64,000 nucleotides of DNA from positions 227,736-291,735 of the forward strand of contig CAZLGW010000001.1 of assembly GCA_964559125.1 (NCBI GenBank), written 5' to 3'. How positions within the stretch are numbered: position 1 is the first letter of the stretch; each line of letters opens with the position of its first letter. The notes under the pieces were generated by a model, which was not told the DNA's origin, did not search any database, and saw only the letters and a program-made list of their open reading frames with translations. This DNA is from Ravibacter sp964559125. GTDB taxonomy: Bacteria; Bacteroidota; Bacteroidia; Cytophagales; Spirosomataceae. Of the stretch, positions 1-8,197 are shown one piece after another. The translations under genes were made by a program, and so were the position numbers.

Positions 1-289
1 TGCCCCTGGCAACCCTGATCTCTTTTATCTTGTCGCAACTGTTGGCATATTGCAATGCAGCCGGGAGTGACTTCATAGCCTCGGGCCAACTTCTACCGTT
101 GCCAGGGGTGTCTATGGACTGATCGACATACAGGATACCGATGGCCGGCCAGTTGGAACATTCCGGAAAACCGATCTCTCCGTCGCCGGGGGGAAAGCAG
201 TCGGGGCATACTATGGGGCCCTGCGATACGGCGGTACTGACAGTTGCCAACGCCAGCAGGAAGGTCAGATAAAGTGTTTTAGTTTTCAT
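1..289 (-). CDS. Partial secreted protein, possible beta-helix/adhesin N-terminus
   Basis: Only the first 96 codons are present; the gene runs off the left edge. It starts at ATG 289 with a clear signal peptide (MKTKTLYLTFLLALATVSTA, then VSQ) and continues in an open frame to position 1. The mature start contains CPDCFPPGDGEIGFPECSNW and then YVDQSIDTPGNGRSWPEA. The latter resembles the 'VDxxxxxGxG.SW..A...LQ.AL' opening of right-handed beta-helix proteins found in secreted, often T9SS-exported, Bacteroidota proteins. That family link is by motif only. Four Cys lie in the first 50 mature residues. The gene is divergent from the sensor kinase at 557. A conserved C-terminal sorting domain, if present, lies outside the window. 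Confidence 0.6.
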   Translation of the reverse strand, partial: MKTKTLYLTFLLALATVSTAVSQGPIVCPDCFPPGDGEIGFPECSNWPAIGILYVDQSIDTPGNGRSWPEAMKSLPAALQYANSCDKIKEIRVARG

Positions 290-556
290 TGTATTAAAGA
301 TTTATGGTGGTGTATCTTCCCTCGGGGGTAGGGGTAATCAGGTTGAAACGGGTCGTTGTGTTACCAAATTTCAGCTGTTTGTCATTGCAGGTCAATCGCT
401 ATTATTAGGGATATGAGTAAACGGTCGGATGTACAGGTCAGGGGAGGGGGATCCTGCCATCCGCGTAAAATGTTATGAGCTCCACTGCCGGGTTTTTTAT
501 ATTTTAGCGTATTTTTATATAAGATCATCATTTGTATAATTGAAGAAAGTCTCCTT

Positions 557-2449
557 ATGCACTTCAGATCAATGTGTAAGACTTTTTTTCTGCCCGTTTT
601 GTTATGGCTTACTGTTTCGTCTGTAAGCGGACAGATGTTTAATGAGCCCCGGCAGATCCAGGCGCTGTTAAAGCAGTTGGAAGATGAACTTCCCGTTCCT
701 TCGCGGATAGATGTGCTCAACCGGCTCAGCTATGGCTACAGCCAGGCATTCAAGGCCGATAGCGGGATTTTGTATGCGGAGGAGGCGCTTCTTCTTGCTG
801 AAAAATATCAGTTGCAAAAGGAAATGGCACAATCTCATTATAGCCTGGGGTATGCTATGCAGAATCTGGGGATTCATTCGGAAGCGATAGAGGAATTTGA
901 AACCGGGATATCTCTTGCTGCCGGTGCCGGTGACAAATCCCTGACCGGGTGGCTGAAATATGGAATCGGGCAGAGTTACTATATGATGAAAGTATATGCA
1001 GAGGCGTTGCGCCGGCAGCATCATACGCTGACCTATGCCGAAGAAAACCAGCTTCAGGAAATTATCCCTATTGCCAACAATTCGATCGGGAATATATTTC
1101 TGTGGCAACGCCAGGCGGATTCTGCCCTGTACTATTTTACCCGTGGTTTGGAGGCGGCCAGGCTCTTCCGCAACGAATTTATGACGGTGGTAAGCTATAA
1201 AAACCTGGGAAGGGTTTACCTTTCACAACATGATCATGAAAACGGTTTCCGGGTTCTCCGGAAATCTATTGAAATAGGGGGAAACAGTAAATCCGAACAT
1301 ACCAGAACCGCTTTGACTCAGAGCTACGAATGTATGGCAATTTATGAGTATGAGCGCGGGAATTACGATAAATGTATTGAATATGCCGGCAAGTCGCTGG
1401 AATTGTCGAAAGAGTTCCAGACTATAGAAGATATGTACGACGTCTCACAGGTATTATATAAGGCGCATAGGGCAAAAGGTAATGCAACCGGTGCGCTGAC
1501 TTACCTGGAATTGAGTCAGCAGATCCATGAAACGATGTATAAGCGGCTGGAGGTGATCAACCGGCAGGCACTCGAAAACCGGTTGCAGATTACCCGGCAG
1601 AGGGCAAATATCAATTTGCTTTCAGAGATAAATACGAGAAAGGAGCAGCAGCAGTATTGGCTGATCCTGGGACTGGCCTTCAGCCTGCTGGCCGGTATCT
1701 GGCTGTTCTGGCTTTACAGGCTGGTGGGGAAGCAAAAAGAGATCATAAAGGCGAATAACCTGCAACTGGAACAGAAAGTAATAGAACGTACAGGCGAGCT
1801 TGAACTGGCATATAATGAAGTGGAGACCGCCCTGACCAAAGGCCAGACGATCGAGCGAAAACGTATTGCCGCCGATATCCACGATCACCTCGGAGGGATC
1901 CTTTCTTCAGCATCTATCGGTATGGAGCTGATCGATCAGAAAGGGTTGTCTGACCGTGAAAAGCAGATCCTGAACAATATCAGGAACCAGATACATGACG
2001 CGTATGACGAAATAAGGCTTCTGTCCCATAATCTGAAACCGGATGTGGTTGAAAAGGAAGGTATCAGGGTGGCTATTGACAGAATGGCCCAGAGAATAAG
2101 CCTGCTGCATAACATAAGAGTTGTCCGGGATATAAGGTATACGAGCGTTTTGTCGAAGACACTTGAGTATAATTTATACTTTGTATTGATGGAGCTTCTC
2201 AATAACATCATCAAGCATGCCGGGGCCACGCAGATTGACATTTCCATTGATGAGACCCGAAACGGGCTGCTGCAGTTACAGATAGAGGACAACGGCAGGG
2301 GATTTGCTGAAACCGGCGAAAATAAACGGGATGGAATCGGGTTAACGAACATAGCCGAACGGCTGGCCCAGGTCAATGGTACGATAGAGTATACTTCCGA
2401 GAGAGGCAAAACTGTTTTTTTGATAGAAATCCCGTTAGTCAGGCGTTAG
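557..2449 (+). CDS. TPR-containing sensor histidine kinase (HisKA_3 type)
   Basis: A 630-residue sensor kinase. Residues 1-25 are a signal peptide (ends SVSGQ), residues ~30-350 are TPR-like helical repeats predicted to be periplasmic, and one membrane segment follows at ~366-388 (YWLILGLAFSLLAGIWLFWL). A short coiled coil leads to the HisKA_3 dimerisation helix, where the phospho-acceptor is His442 in RKRIAADIHDHLGG. The HATPase_c domain shows the N box (ELLNNIIKHAG), G1 (EDNGRGF) and G2 (GIGLTNIAERL). This is the NarL/UhpB/DegS class, which normally pairs with a LuxR/NarL response regulator. None is adjacent: neighbours are the divergent partial gene and the convergent end of the sulfatase operon, so it is an orphan here. 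Ligand unknown. Confidence 0.88.
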   Translation: MHFRSMCKTFFLPVLLWLTVSSVSGQMFNEPRQIQALLKQLEDELPVPSRIDVLNRLSYGYSQAFKADSGILYAEEALLLAEKYQLQKEMAQSHYSLGYAMQNLGIHSEAIEEFETGISLAAGAGDKSLTGWLKYGIGQSYYMMKVYAEALRRQHHTLTYAEENQLQEIIPIANNSIGNIFLWQRQADSALYYFTRGLEAARLFRNEFMTVVSYKNLGRVYLSQHDHENGFRVLRKSIEIGGNSKSEHTRTALTQSYECMAIYEYERGNYDKCIEYAGKSLELSKEFQTIEDMYDVSQVLYKAHRAKGNATGALTYLELSQQIHETMYKRLEVINRQALENRLQITRQRANINLLSEINTRKEQQQYWLILGLAFSLLAGIWLFWLYRLVGKQKEIIKANNLQLEQKVIERTGELELAYNEVETALTKGQTIERKRIAADIHDHLGGILSSASIGMELIDQKGLSDREKQILNNIRNQIHDAYDEIRLLSHNLKPDVVEKEGIRVAIDRMAQRISLLHNIRVVRDIRYTSVLSKTLEYNLYFVLMELLNNIIKHAGATQIDISIDETRNGLLQLQIEDNGRGFAETGENKRDGIGLTNIAERLAQVNGTIEYTSERGKTVFLIEIPLVRR

Positions 2450-2532
2450 CACAGAATGCGATATGAGAATTTACAAGGCGAATAAAAAAGGATATTTCAG
2501 GTTTCTTATGTTCGGCATAGCCCTTTTGCCGG

Positions 2533-3981
2533 TCATTTATAGGTGATACCCAGGTCGTTGTTTCTTATATCCTTCAATTTGCGTTTCAGCTCTTCTTTGA
2601 AATGTTCTACAGTCGATTTGTACCGGGGATTCATCGCCAGGTTGTTAAACTGCTTGCTGTCGTGCTCCATGTCAAACAATTCCGTTCCCCCGGAGCCGTC
2701 TTCGCCATATTGGATATAGGCCCATTTTTCGGAACGGATCAGGAAAGAAAACTTGTCATTCCTGCTTGAAACCGAGAAGGCATAAGGCCGGACTTCCTTT
2801 TGGGGATCGTCGAGGAGTGCGGCCAGGTTTTTGCCTTGCAGGTGCTGCGACGGGTTCAGGCCGGCAAGACCCGCCACGGTAGGATACAAGTCGAGCAGTT
2901 CCGCAAAAGAATGGCATACCGCAGGCTTTTTTCCGGGCACTTTAATGATAAGCGGCACCCTGGCGGATTCTTCTTTCAGGCTTACCTTCATCCAGAAGCG
3001 GTGCTCGCCCAGGTGAAACCCGTGGTCGGATGTGAATATCACGATGGTATTGTCCTCGAGCCCTTCGTCCCGGAGCGCCTGGAGGACCTTGCCCACCTGG
3101 GCGTCCATGAAAGAAACCGACGCGTAATACCCGGCGATAGCTTTCTTTTCCTGTTCCTCGGACATTTGCGCGTTCAGGCTGGTCACGTAATTGATTCCCT
3201 GCTGAGGGATGTCGTCCCAGTCGTTCAAAACCTGTGGCGGCAGGACCATCTGGTTGTGTGGGTATGGTTCGAAATATTTTTTGGGAGCTACAAAGGGCAC
3301 GTGCGGCCTCACGAATCCTACAGCCAGGAAAAAGGGCTCGTTCTTATGCTTCCTGATCAGCTCGACGGCTTTTTGAGCGGTCTTCCCGTCGGCATGGACC
3401 AGGTCGTCGCCGTCGGCCTGCACGATTGTCATCACATTCCCGCCCTTCCGTTCGATCGTACCGTACGGGTTGTTCTGCACCAACTCGGCTTTGCCGGGCG
3501 TCTGCCACTCCGCCGCCTGGCTGTTGAACGTCTCGTTCCAGGAATCGGCGTCGTCGGTACCGTCACCTCCGCTTTCGATGTGCGTCGGTATCCCCATATG
3601 GAAGATCTTACTAACCCGCGCCGTATAATAACCGTTTTCCTTAAAAAGCTGCGGCCAGGATTTCCTGCCGGGCCCCACTTTATCCCTTCCGCTGACATAG
3701 CCGAAGGTTTCTGTGGCATGAGGATAATAGCCAAACAGGAGCGAGGCGCGGGACGGGCCGCAGACGGGAAACTGGCAATATGCCCTTGAAAACCGGGTAC
3801 CTTCCGCGGCAAGCCGGTCTATGTTGGGGGTATGGCACACCTGGTTTTCATACCCGGAAACCGCGGTGGTGGTCAGATCATCAGAGATGATGAATAGTAC
3901 ATTAGGTTTATTTTTCTGCTGCGCAATCGTGACTGCCGGTAGAAAAAGCATCGCTACAGCGAATTTCAATTTATTCATCAT
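2533..3981 (-). CDS. S1-family sulfatase, iduronate-2-sulfatase-like
   Basis: A 482-residue sulfatase, last gene of the SusCD operon. Residues 1-20 form a signal peptide. The metal-binding start is FIISDDL (D34, D35). The formylglycine motif is C74-G-P-S-R78, so it is predicted to be active after maturation of Cys74 by FGE or anSME (not in this window). The second metal site is FTSDHGFHLGEHRFW. The overall pattern (DDL, CHTPN.DRLA, CQFPVCGPSR) is that of iduronate-2-sulfatase-like S1 enzymes; substrate cannot be read from sequence. It is a close paralogue of the sulfatase at 6740-8197, with long identical stretches such as DNTIVIFTSDHGFHLGEHRF. Its start overlaps the stop of the upstream sulfatase by 4 bases (ATGA), suggesting translational coupling. 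Confidence 0.9.
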   Translation of the reverse strand: MMNKLKFAVAMLFLPAVTIAQQKNKPNVLFIISDDLTTTAVSGYENQVCHTPNIDRLAAEGTRFSRAYCQFPVCGPSRASLLFGYYPHATETFGYVSGRDKVGPGRKSWPQLFKENGYYTARVSKIFHMGIPTHIESGGDGTDDADSWNETFNSQAAEWQTPGKAELVQNNPYGTIERKGGNVMTIVQADGDDLVHADGKTAQKAVELIRKHKNEPFFLAVGFVRPHVPFVAPKKYFEPYPHNQMVLPPQVLNDWDDIPQQGINYVTSLNAQMSEEQEKKAIAGYYASVSFMDAQVGKVLQALRDEGLEDNTIVIFTSDHGFHLGEHRFWMKVSLKEESARVPLIIKVPGKKPAVCHSFAELLDLYPTVAGLAGLNPSQHLQGKNLAALLDDPQKEVRPYAFSVSSRNDKFSFLIRSEKWAYIQYGEDGSGGTELFDMEHDSKQFNNLAMNPRYKSTVEHFKEELKRKLKDIRNNDLGITYK

Positions 3982-5384
3982 CTGCTGTTAGAAAGTTCCT
4001 CACTTTTTAGATTGAACATTTTCTCGATTAGCCCGACTTTTTCCGGATAAAGTCCGGCAAGGTCTTTAGTTTCCGAAATATCGTTGTTAAGGTCAAAAAG
4101 TGACCATGCTGAAGACGGCTTTTCTCGTACAATTTTCCAGTTTTGAAACCTGAAGGCTGCGTGATCCCGATACTTAAAATAAAAAGATTCATGCGGGCTT
4201 TCGGTAGTTTTACCGGTCAGAACAGGAATGGGATCCTTCCCGTCAAAAGCGATATCTTCAGGTAGTTTTGCTTCGGCTAACCTGACGCAGGCCTGAAGGA
4301 TATCAGGAGACCAGAGGGGCGTATTAGTCACCGATCCTTCCTTTATTTTTCCCGGCCAGACGGCAAAGGCCACAACCCTTAGTCCTCCTTCCCAGCAAGT
4401 TACGCCGCCGCTCCTCAACGGCAGGTTACTGGACACCTCCAGTCCTCTTTCGGGAAGCATAAAGGCGCCGTTATCAGAATAAAGAAATACAAAAGTATTT
4501 TCTGAAATATTCAGTGATTCAAGGGTATGCATCACTCTCCCTATCGCACTATCGAGAGCTGTTACAACGGCGCGGTATCGCTTTTTTTTGTCTTTTTCCC
4601 CGGGAGACAGCCCGTATGTATGGAACGCCCAATCGGGCGCCTGCCATTCCGGTTCTTCACCCGGTTTCTGGTTTCCGGGACTTGGAAAATGTGGTGCGTT
4701 AAACGGGAGATATACAAACCAGGGTTTATCTTTTGCGCTGTTTTTTTCAATAAACCGGATCGCAGTATTTGCAAAAAGGTCGGTACTGTACTCTCCATCC
4801 CTGAATACTTCCTCCGTATTTTCAAATAAATCATGCTTTCCCTGGTAGATATGAGTGTAATAGTCAATGTTGCCGGAAGCATGTCCCAGGTATTCGTCAA
4901 ATCCGCGTTCGGTGGGCCTGGAGCCGGGGGCAAACCCGATATTCCATTTTCCGAAGCAGCCTGTAGCGTAATTGTGAGAACTGGTTTTAAGTATTTCCGG
5001 TATAAGAATCTCCGATTGGCGCAACCCTACACCATAATTACCTTTGATACCCGGGAGCTGCTCTTCCAGTTTATTTCGCTGGGGAATTCTCCCCGTTAGC
5101 AGGGCGCCCCGGGAAACCGTACAAGTAGGTGACGCAGTATAAAAACCGGTTAGACGCGCTCCCCGCTCTGCTATCCTGTCAAGATGCGGAGTTATTATCC
5201 CGGAGTTCGGCTGGTAGGATCTCAAATCTCCATATCCAAGGTTATCAACGGTGATGATAAGAATATTAGGGGGCTTATCTGCGGCTGTCAATGTACAATT
5301 CAGGAACAGGAGTACTGATCCTAAAAGCAAAAGAGAATTCTTTGCCCTGTCTTTCCGGTGCTCATCTCTGGAGTAGCTTTCCAT
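3978..5384 (-). CDS. S1-family sulfatase with atypical C-T-V-S-R signature
   Basis: A 468-residue sulfatase. A basic N-terminus (MESYSRDEHRKDRAKN) precedes a hydrophobic export segment ending near TLTAADK. The metal-binding start reads VDNLGYGDL, with Asn48 where most sulfatases have a second Asp (DDLGYGD). The nucleophile motif is C88-T-V-S-R92 in SPTCTVSRGALLTGR: Val replaces the usual Pro (or Ala) of CxPSR. The rest is conventional: G-K-W-N (GCFGKWNIG), the SDNG metal site (YSDNGAF) and a late K.R.WK segment. It resembles arylsulfatase/GalNAc-6-sulfatase-like S1 members. Cys88 could still be converted to formylglycine, but the Pro-to-Val change is uncommon. It lies mid-operon, 36 bases after the upstream sulfatase and overlapping the next by 4 bases. 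Confidence 0.87.
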   Translation of the reverse strand: MESYSRDEHRKDRAKNSLLLLGSVLLFLNCTLTAADKPPNILIITVDNLGYGDLRSYQPNSGIITPHLDRIAERGARLTGFYTASPTCTVSRGALLTGRIPQRNKLEEQLPGIKGNYGVGLRQSEILIPEILKTSSHNYATGCFGKWNIGFAPGSRPTERGFDEYLGHASGNIDYYTHIYQGKHDLFENTEEVFRDGEYSTDLFANTAIRFIEKNSAKDKPWFVYLPFNAPHFPSPGNQKPGEEPEWQAPDWAFHTYGLSPGEKDKKKRYRAVVTALDSAIGRVMHTLESLNISENTFVFLYSDNGAFMLPERGLEVSSNLPLRSGGVTCWEGGLRVVAFAVWPGKIKEGSVTNTPLWSPDILQACVRLAEAKLPEDIAFDGKDPIPVLTGKTTESPHESFYFKYRDHAAFRFQNWKIVREKPSSAWSLFDLNNDISETKDLAGLYPEKVGLIEKMFNLKSEELSNSR

Positions 5385-5420
5385 ATTACAAAGTCCTTTT
5401 TGAAAACCAGTACCTCCTGT

Positions 5421-6719
5421 CTATTGGTACATTCTTTTGATTACCTGCTGAAGTTTGCCGACCTTCTTCCTGTCGGCCCGGGTGAGCTGCTTCTCAGACA
5501 GCGGCATTTTTTCATCGCGGTCTCTGTCGAGGTCAAAGATCTCACCGGTCGAATATACCTTCCACCGGGTATCCAGCGCAAAAGTTTTCGGCACACGATT
5601 CCCCCAATTGGGATCATAGTGACAGAAAACCCACTCTCGCTCCTTCGACCTGTCGCCAGACAGCAACGGATAAAAACTGACCCCGTCGAGCCCGGGATAA
5701 GCATCAGGCGCCGAACCGGCTGCATGGAGAAAAGTGGGGACAAAATCGGTAAAGTCTATCAGAGAGGAAGAAACGGCGCCGGGCGCAACGCGACCTTTCC
5801 AGCTGACCAGCATCGGCGCATGGATACCTCCGTCGGTTGTTATGCCTTTTTCCCCTTTCCGTTCCACTCCGTTCGCTTCAAAAGTAATGTTTGCGTCGGT
5901 GCCGTTGTCTCCAATGAAAATGACGATCGTATTTTCAAGCAGGCCCAATCCTTCCAGCTTATTTACTACGTTTCCTACGAGATGGTCCATGTATCTGACC
6001 ATATCGGTAAAGTATTTCGGATCTTCCCTGCCGCTTTCCGCGAAGTCATCCGAAAATGGCGTCGGCTCGAATGGTGCGTGCGTGAGGCACATAGGGTAGT
6101 ACAGGAAAAACGGCTCATCTTTATGCTTTTCGATAAACGATAAGGCAAACCGGTTGAATACGTCAGGCCCGTATTGCCCTTCGAGGGTAACAGAACTGCC
6201 GGTATCTGTATAAACGGTCGGGTTTTTATAACGGGAGCCAAGGGTATCGACCTGCCAGAGACAGAATTCATCAAATCCAGCGTCTGCTGGCAGCGTACCG
6301 GTTTTCCCTCCGGCCAACTGCCGTTGCCGTTCGTTTCCGTAGAGCTGCCATTTCCCGGTAATACCGGTTTTGTATCCCTGCTGCCGCATTATATCCCCGA
6401 AAGTAGTTTCATTAGGGTCAAGTAGCCCGAACCCTATGTAGTTCCGGTGGTTGTATTTCCCGGTCATCAACTGCACGCGGGAAGGCGTACAAAGGGGGGT
6501 AGAATAGCACCGTTCAAATTTCATCCCGGAATCCGAAAGGTGGTCCAGATGAGGCGTGAGCTTTGCTTTATTTCCGTAGCACCCCAGCATTTCATAGCCG
6601 AGATCGTCCGCCATGATAAGGATAATATTCGGTTTTCGCTCTGCGGAAAAGCCGGGGGCGGCTCCCGTCAGAAAGGCAGTGGAAAATACGGACAGGATGA
6701 ATACAAGCGCTTTTCTCAT
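5421..6719 (-). CDS. S1-family sulfatase, arylsulfatase-like
   Basis: A 432-residue secreted sulfatase. The signal peptide spans residues ~1-22 (MRKALVFILSVFSTAFLTGA). The metal site is ADDLGYEMLGCYG (D38, D39). The formylglycine signature is canonical, C77-T-P-S-R81, followed by QLMTGKYNHRNY. The downstream GKWQLYG and the IFIGDNGTD metal site are both present. It belongs to the arylsulfatase A-like S1 group and is a different subtype from the two iduronate-sulfatase-like paralogues flanking it. Second sulfatase in transcription order, 20 bases after the previous gene; all four sulfatases follow susD without a gap large enough for an independent promoter. Confidence 0.9.
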   Translation of the reverse strand: MRKALVFILSVFSTAFLTGAAPGFSAERKPNIILIMADDLGYEMLGCYGNKAKLTPHLDHLSDSGMKFERCYSTPLCTPSRVQLMTGKYNHRNYIGFGLLDPNETTFGDIMRQQGYKTGITGKWQLYGNERQRQLAGGKTGTLPADAGFDEFCLWQVDTLGSRYKNPTVYTDTGSSVTLEGQYGPDVFNRFALSFIEKHKDEPFFLYYPMCLTHAPFEPTPFSDDFAESGREDPKYFTDMVRYMDHLVGNVVNKLEGLGLLENTIVIFIGDNGTDANITFEANGVERKGEKGITTDGGIHAPMLVSWKGRVAPGAVSSSLIDFTDFVPTFLHAAGSAPDAYPGLDGVSFYPLLSGDRSKEREWVFCHYDPNWGNRVPKTFALDTRWKVYSTGEIFDLDRDRDEKMPLSEKQLTRADRKKVGKLQQVIKRMYQ

Positions 6720-6739
6720 GGTCGTTTACTACGGTGATT

Positions 6740-8197
6740 TTACTTCTCCTGGTAGCTGATACCCAGGTCGTTTGTCCGGACTTCCTTAAGCTTGCGTTTC
6801 AGCTCTTCTCTGAATTCGTCTACGACCGTTTTATACCGGGGATGCATAGCGAGATTGTTAAATTGTTTACTGTCGTGCTCCATGTCAAACAATTCCACTC
6901 CCTCAGAACCATCTTCCCCATATTGGGTAAAGGCCCATTTTGGGGTACGGATCAGAAAGGAGAATTTGTTTCTCCAGGCCGAGACAGAAAAAGCATACGG
7001 GCGTACTTCCTTTTGAGGGTCGTCGAACAGCCCGGCCAGGCTTTTCCCCTGCAGGTGTGGCGAGGGGGGCAACCCGGCCAGATCAGCCACAGTAGGATAC
7101 AGATCCAGCAGCTCGGCCAGCGAATGGCAAACTGCCGGCTTTTTCCCGGGCACTTTGATAATCAGCGGCACGCGGGCCGACTCCTCTTTCAGGCTTACCT
7201 TCATCCAGAAGCGGTGCTCGCCCAGGTGAAAGCCGTGATCGGAGGTAAATATCACGATGGTATTGTCTTCGAGACCTTCGTCGCGGAGGGCCTGAAGTAC
7301 CTTTCCCAACTGGTCATCCAGGAATGCAGTCGAGGCATAATAAGCAGCTACGGCCTTTTTCTCCTGTTCTTCCGACATCTGGCCATTCACGCTGGTCACG
7401 TAGTTGATCCCTTGTTCCGGGATATCGTCCCAGTCGTTCATAACCTGGGGCGGCAGCACCATTTGCTCGTGGGGATAAGTGTCGAAATACCTTTTGGGCG
7501 CTACAAACGGCACATGAGGCCTGAAAAAGCCGACAGCCAGGAAAAACGGTTTGTCTTTGTGCTTCCCGATCAGCTCCACCGCCGTTTTCGCTGTCTTTCC
7601 GTCGACCATCTCCAGGTCGCTCCCTTCAGCCTGTACAATCTGGAGCAGGTTTCCCCTCTTTCGCTCGATGGTTCCATAGGGGTTGTTCTGTACCAGTTCG
7701 GCTTTGCCGGGCGTTTGCCATTCTGCTCCTGCACTGTTAAAAGTTTCGGTCCAGGAGCTTTTGTCATCAGCGCCGTCGGTACCGTCGATGAAATCCTGCG
7801 ACCCCATATGGAAAATCTTGCCTACTCTCGCTGTATAGTAGCCATTTTCCTTGAAAAACTGTGGCCAGGACTTTCGGTCGGGCCCCACGTTCTCCCTGCC
7901 GCTCACATACCCGAAAGTCCCTGTCGCATGAGGATAGTAGCCAAACAGGAGCGATGCCCGGGAAGGGCCGCATACGGGAAACTGGCAATATGCCCTCGTA
8001 AAGCGGGTACCCTCCGAGGCAAGCCGGTCCATATTGGGTGTATGGCACGCCTGGTTTTCATAGCCGGAGATAGCTGTGGTGGTCAGGTCATCCGAAATAA
8101 TAAATAGTACATTGGGTTTGTCTTTCTTCTGCGCAGCGGCGAGCGCCGGCAGGAAAAGCATCAGCAGGACAAATTTTAATTTACTCGTATTCCTCAT
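6740..8197 (-). CDS. S1-family sulfatase, iduronate-2-sulfatase-like (paralogue)
   Basis: A 485-residue sulfatase immediately after susD. Residues 1-22 form a signal peptide, then FIISDDL (D36, D37), the formylglycine motif C76-G-P-S-R80 and the FTSDHGFHLGEH metal site. It is strongly similar along its whole length to the sulfatase at 2533-3981, so the two are products of a duplication inside this operon, now separated by two other sulfatase types. The start codon shares its A with the susD stop (TAATG), a classic stop-start coupling. Its product and SusC/SusD presumably act on the same sulfated glycan. Formylglycine maturation must be supplied from elsewhere in the genome. Confidence 0.9.
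   Translation of the reverse strand: MRNTSKLKFVLLMLFLPALAAAQKKDKPNVLFIISDDLTTTAISGYENQACHTPNMDRLASEGTRFTRAYCQFPVCGPSRASLLFGYYPHATGTFGYVSGRENVGPDRKSWPQFFKENGYYTARVGKIFHMGSQDFIDGTDGADDKSSWTETFNSAGAEWQTPGKAELVQNNPYGTIERKRGNLLQIVQAEGSDLEMVDGKTAKTAVELIGKHKDKPFFLAVGFFRPHVPFVAPKRYFDTYPHEQMVLPPQVMNDWDDIPEQGINYVTSVNGQMSEEQEKKAVAAYYASTAFLDDQLGKVLQALRDEGLEDNTIVIFTSDHGFHLGEHRFWMKVSLKEESARVPLIIKVPGKKPAVCHSLAELLDLYPTVADLAGLPPSPHLQGKSLAGLFDDPQKEVRPYAFSVSAWRNKFSFLIRTPKWAFTQYGEDGSEGVELFDMEHDSKQFNNLAMHPRYKTVVDEFREELKRKLKEVRTNDLGISYQEK

Noticed and set aside
2800..3789. 329-codon plus-strand open frame opposite the first-listed sulfatase
   Set aside because: It is antisense to a sulfatase with complete active-site motifs, lacks any recognisable domain, and its mirror image occurs opposite the paralogous sulfatase (6734-8107), as expected from the shared codon structure.
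6734..8107. 457-codon plus-strand open frame
   Set aside because: Antisense shadow of the sulfatase at 6740-8197. Its length results from codon bias in the real gene; no export signal or family motif is present.
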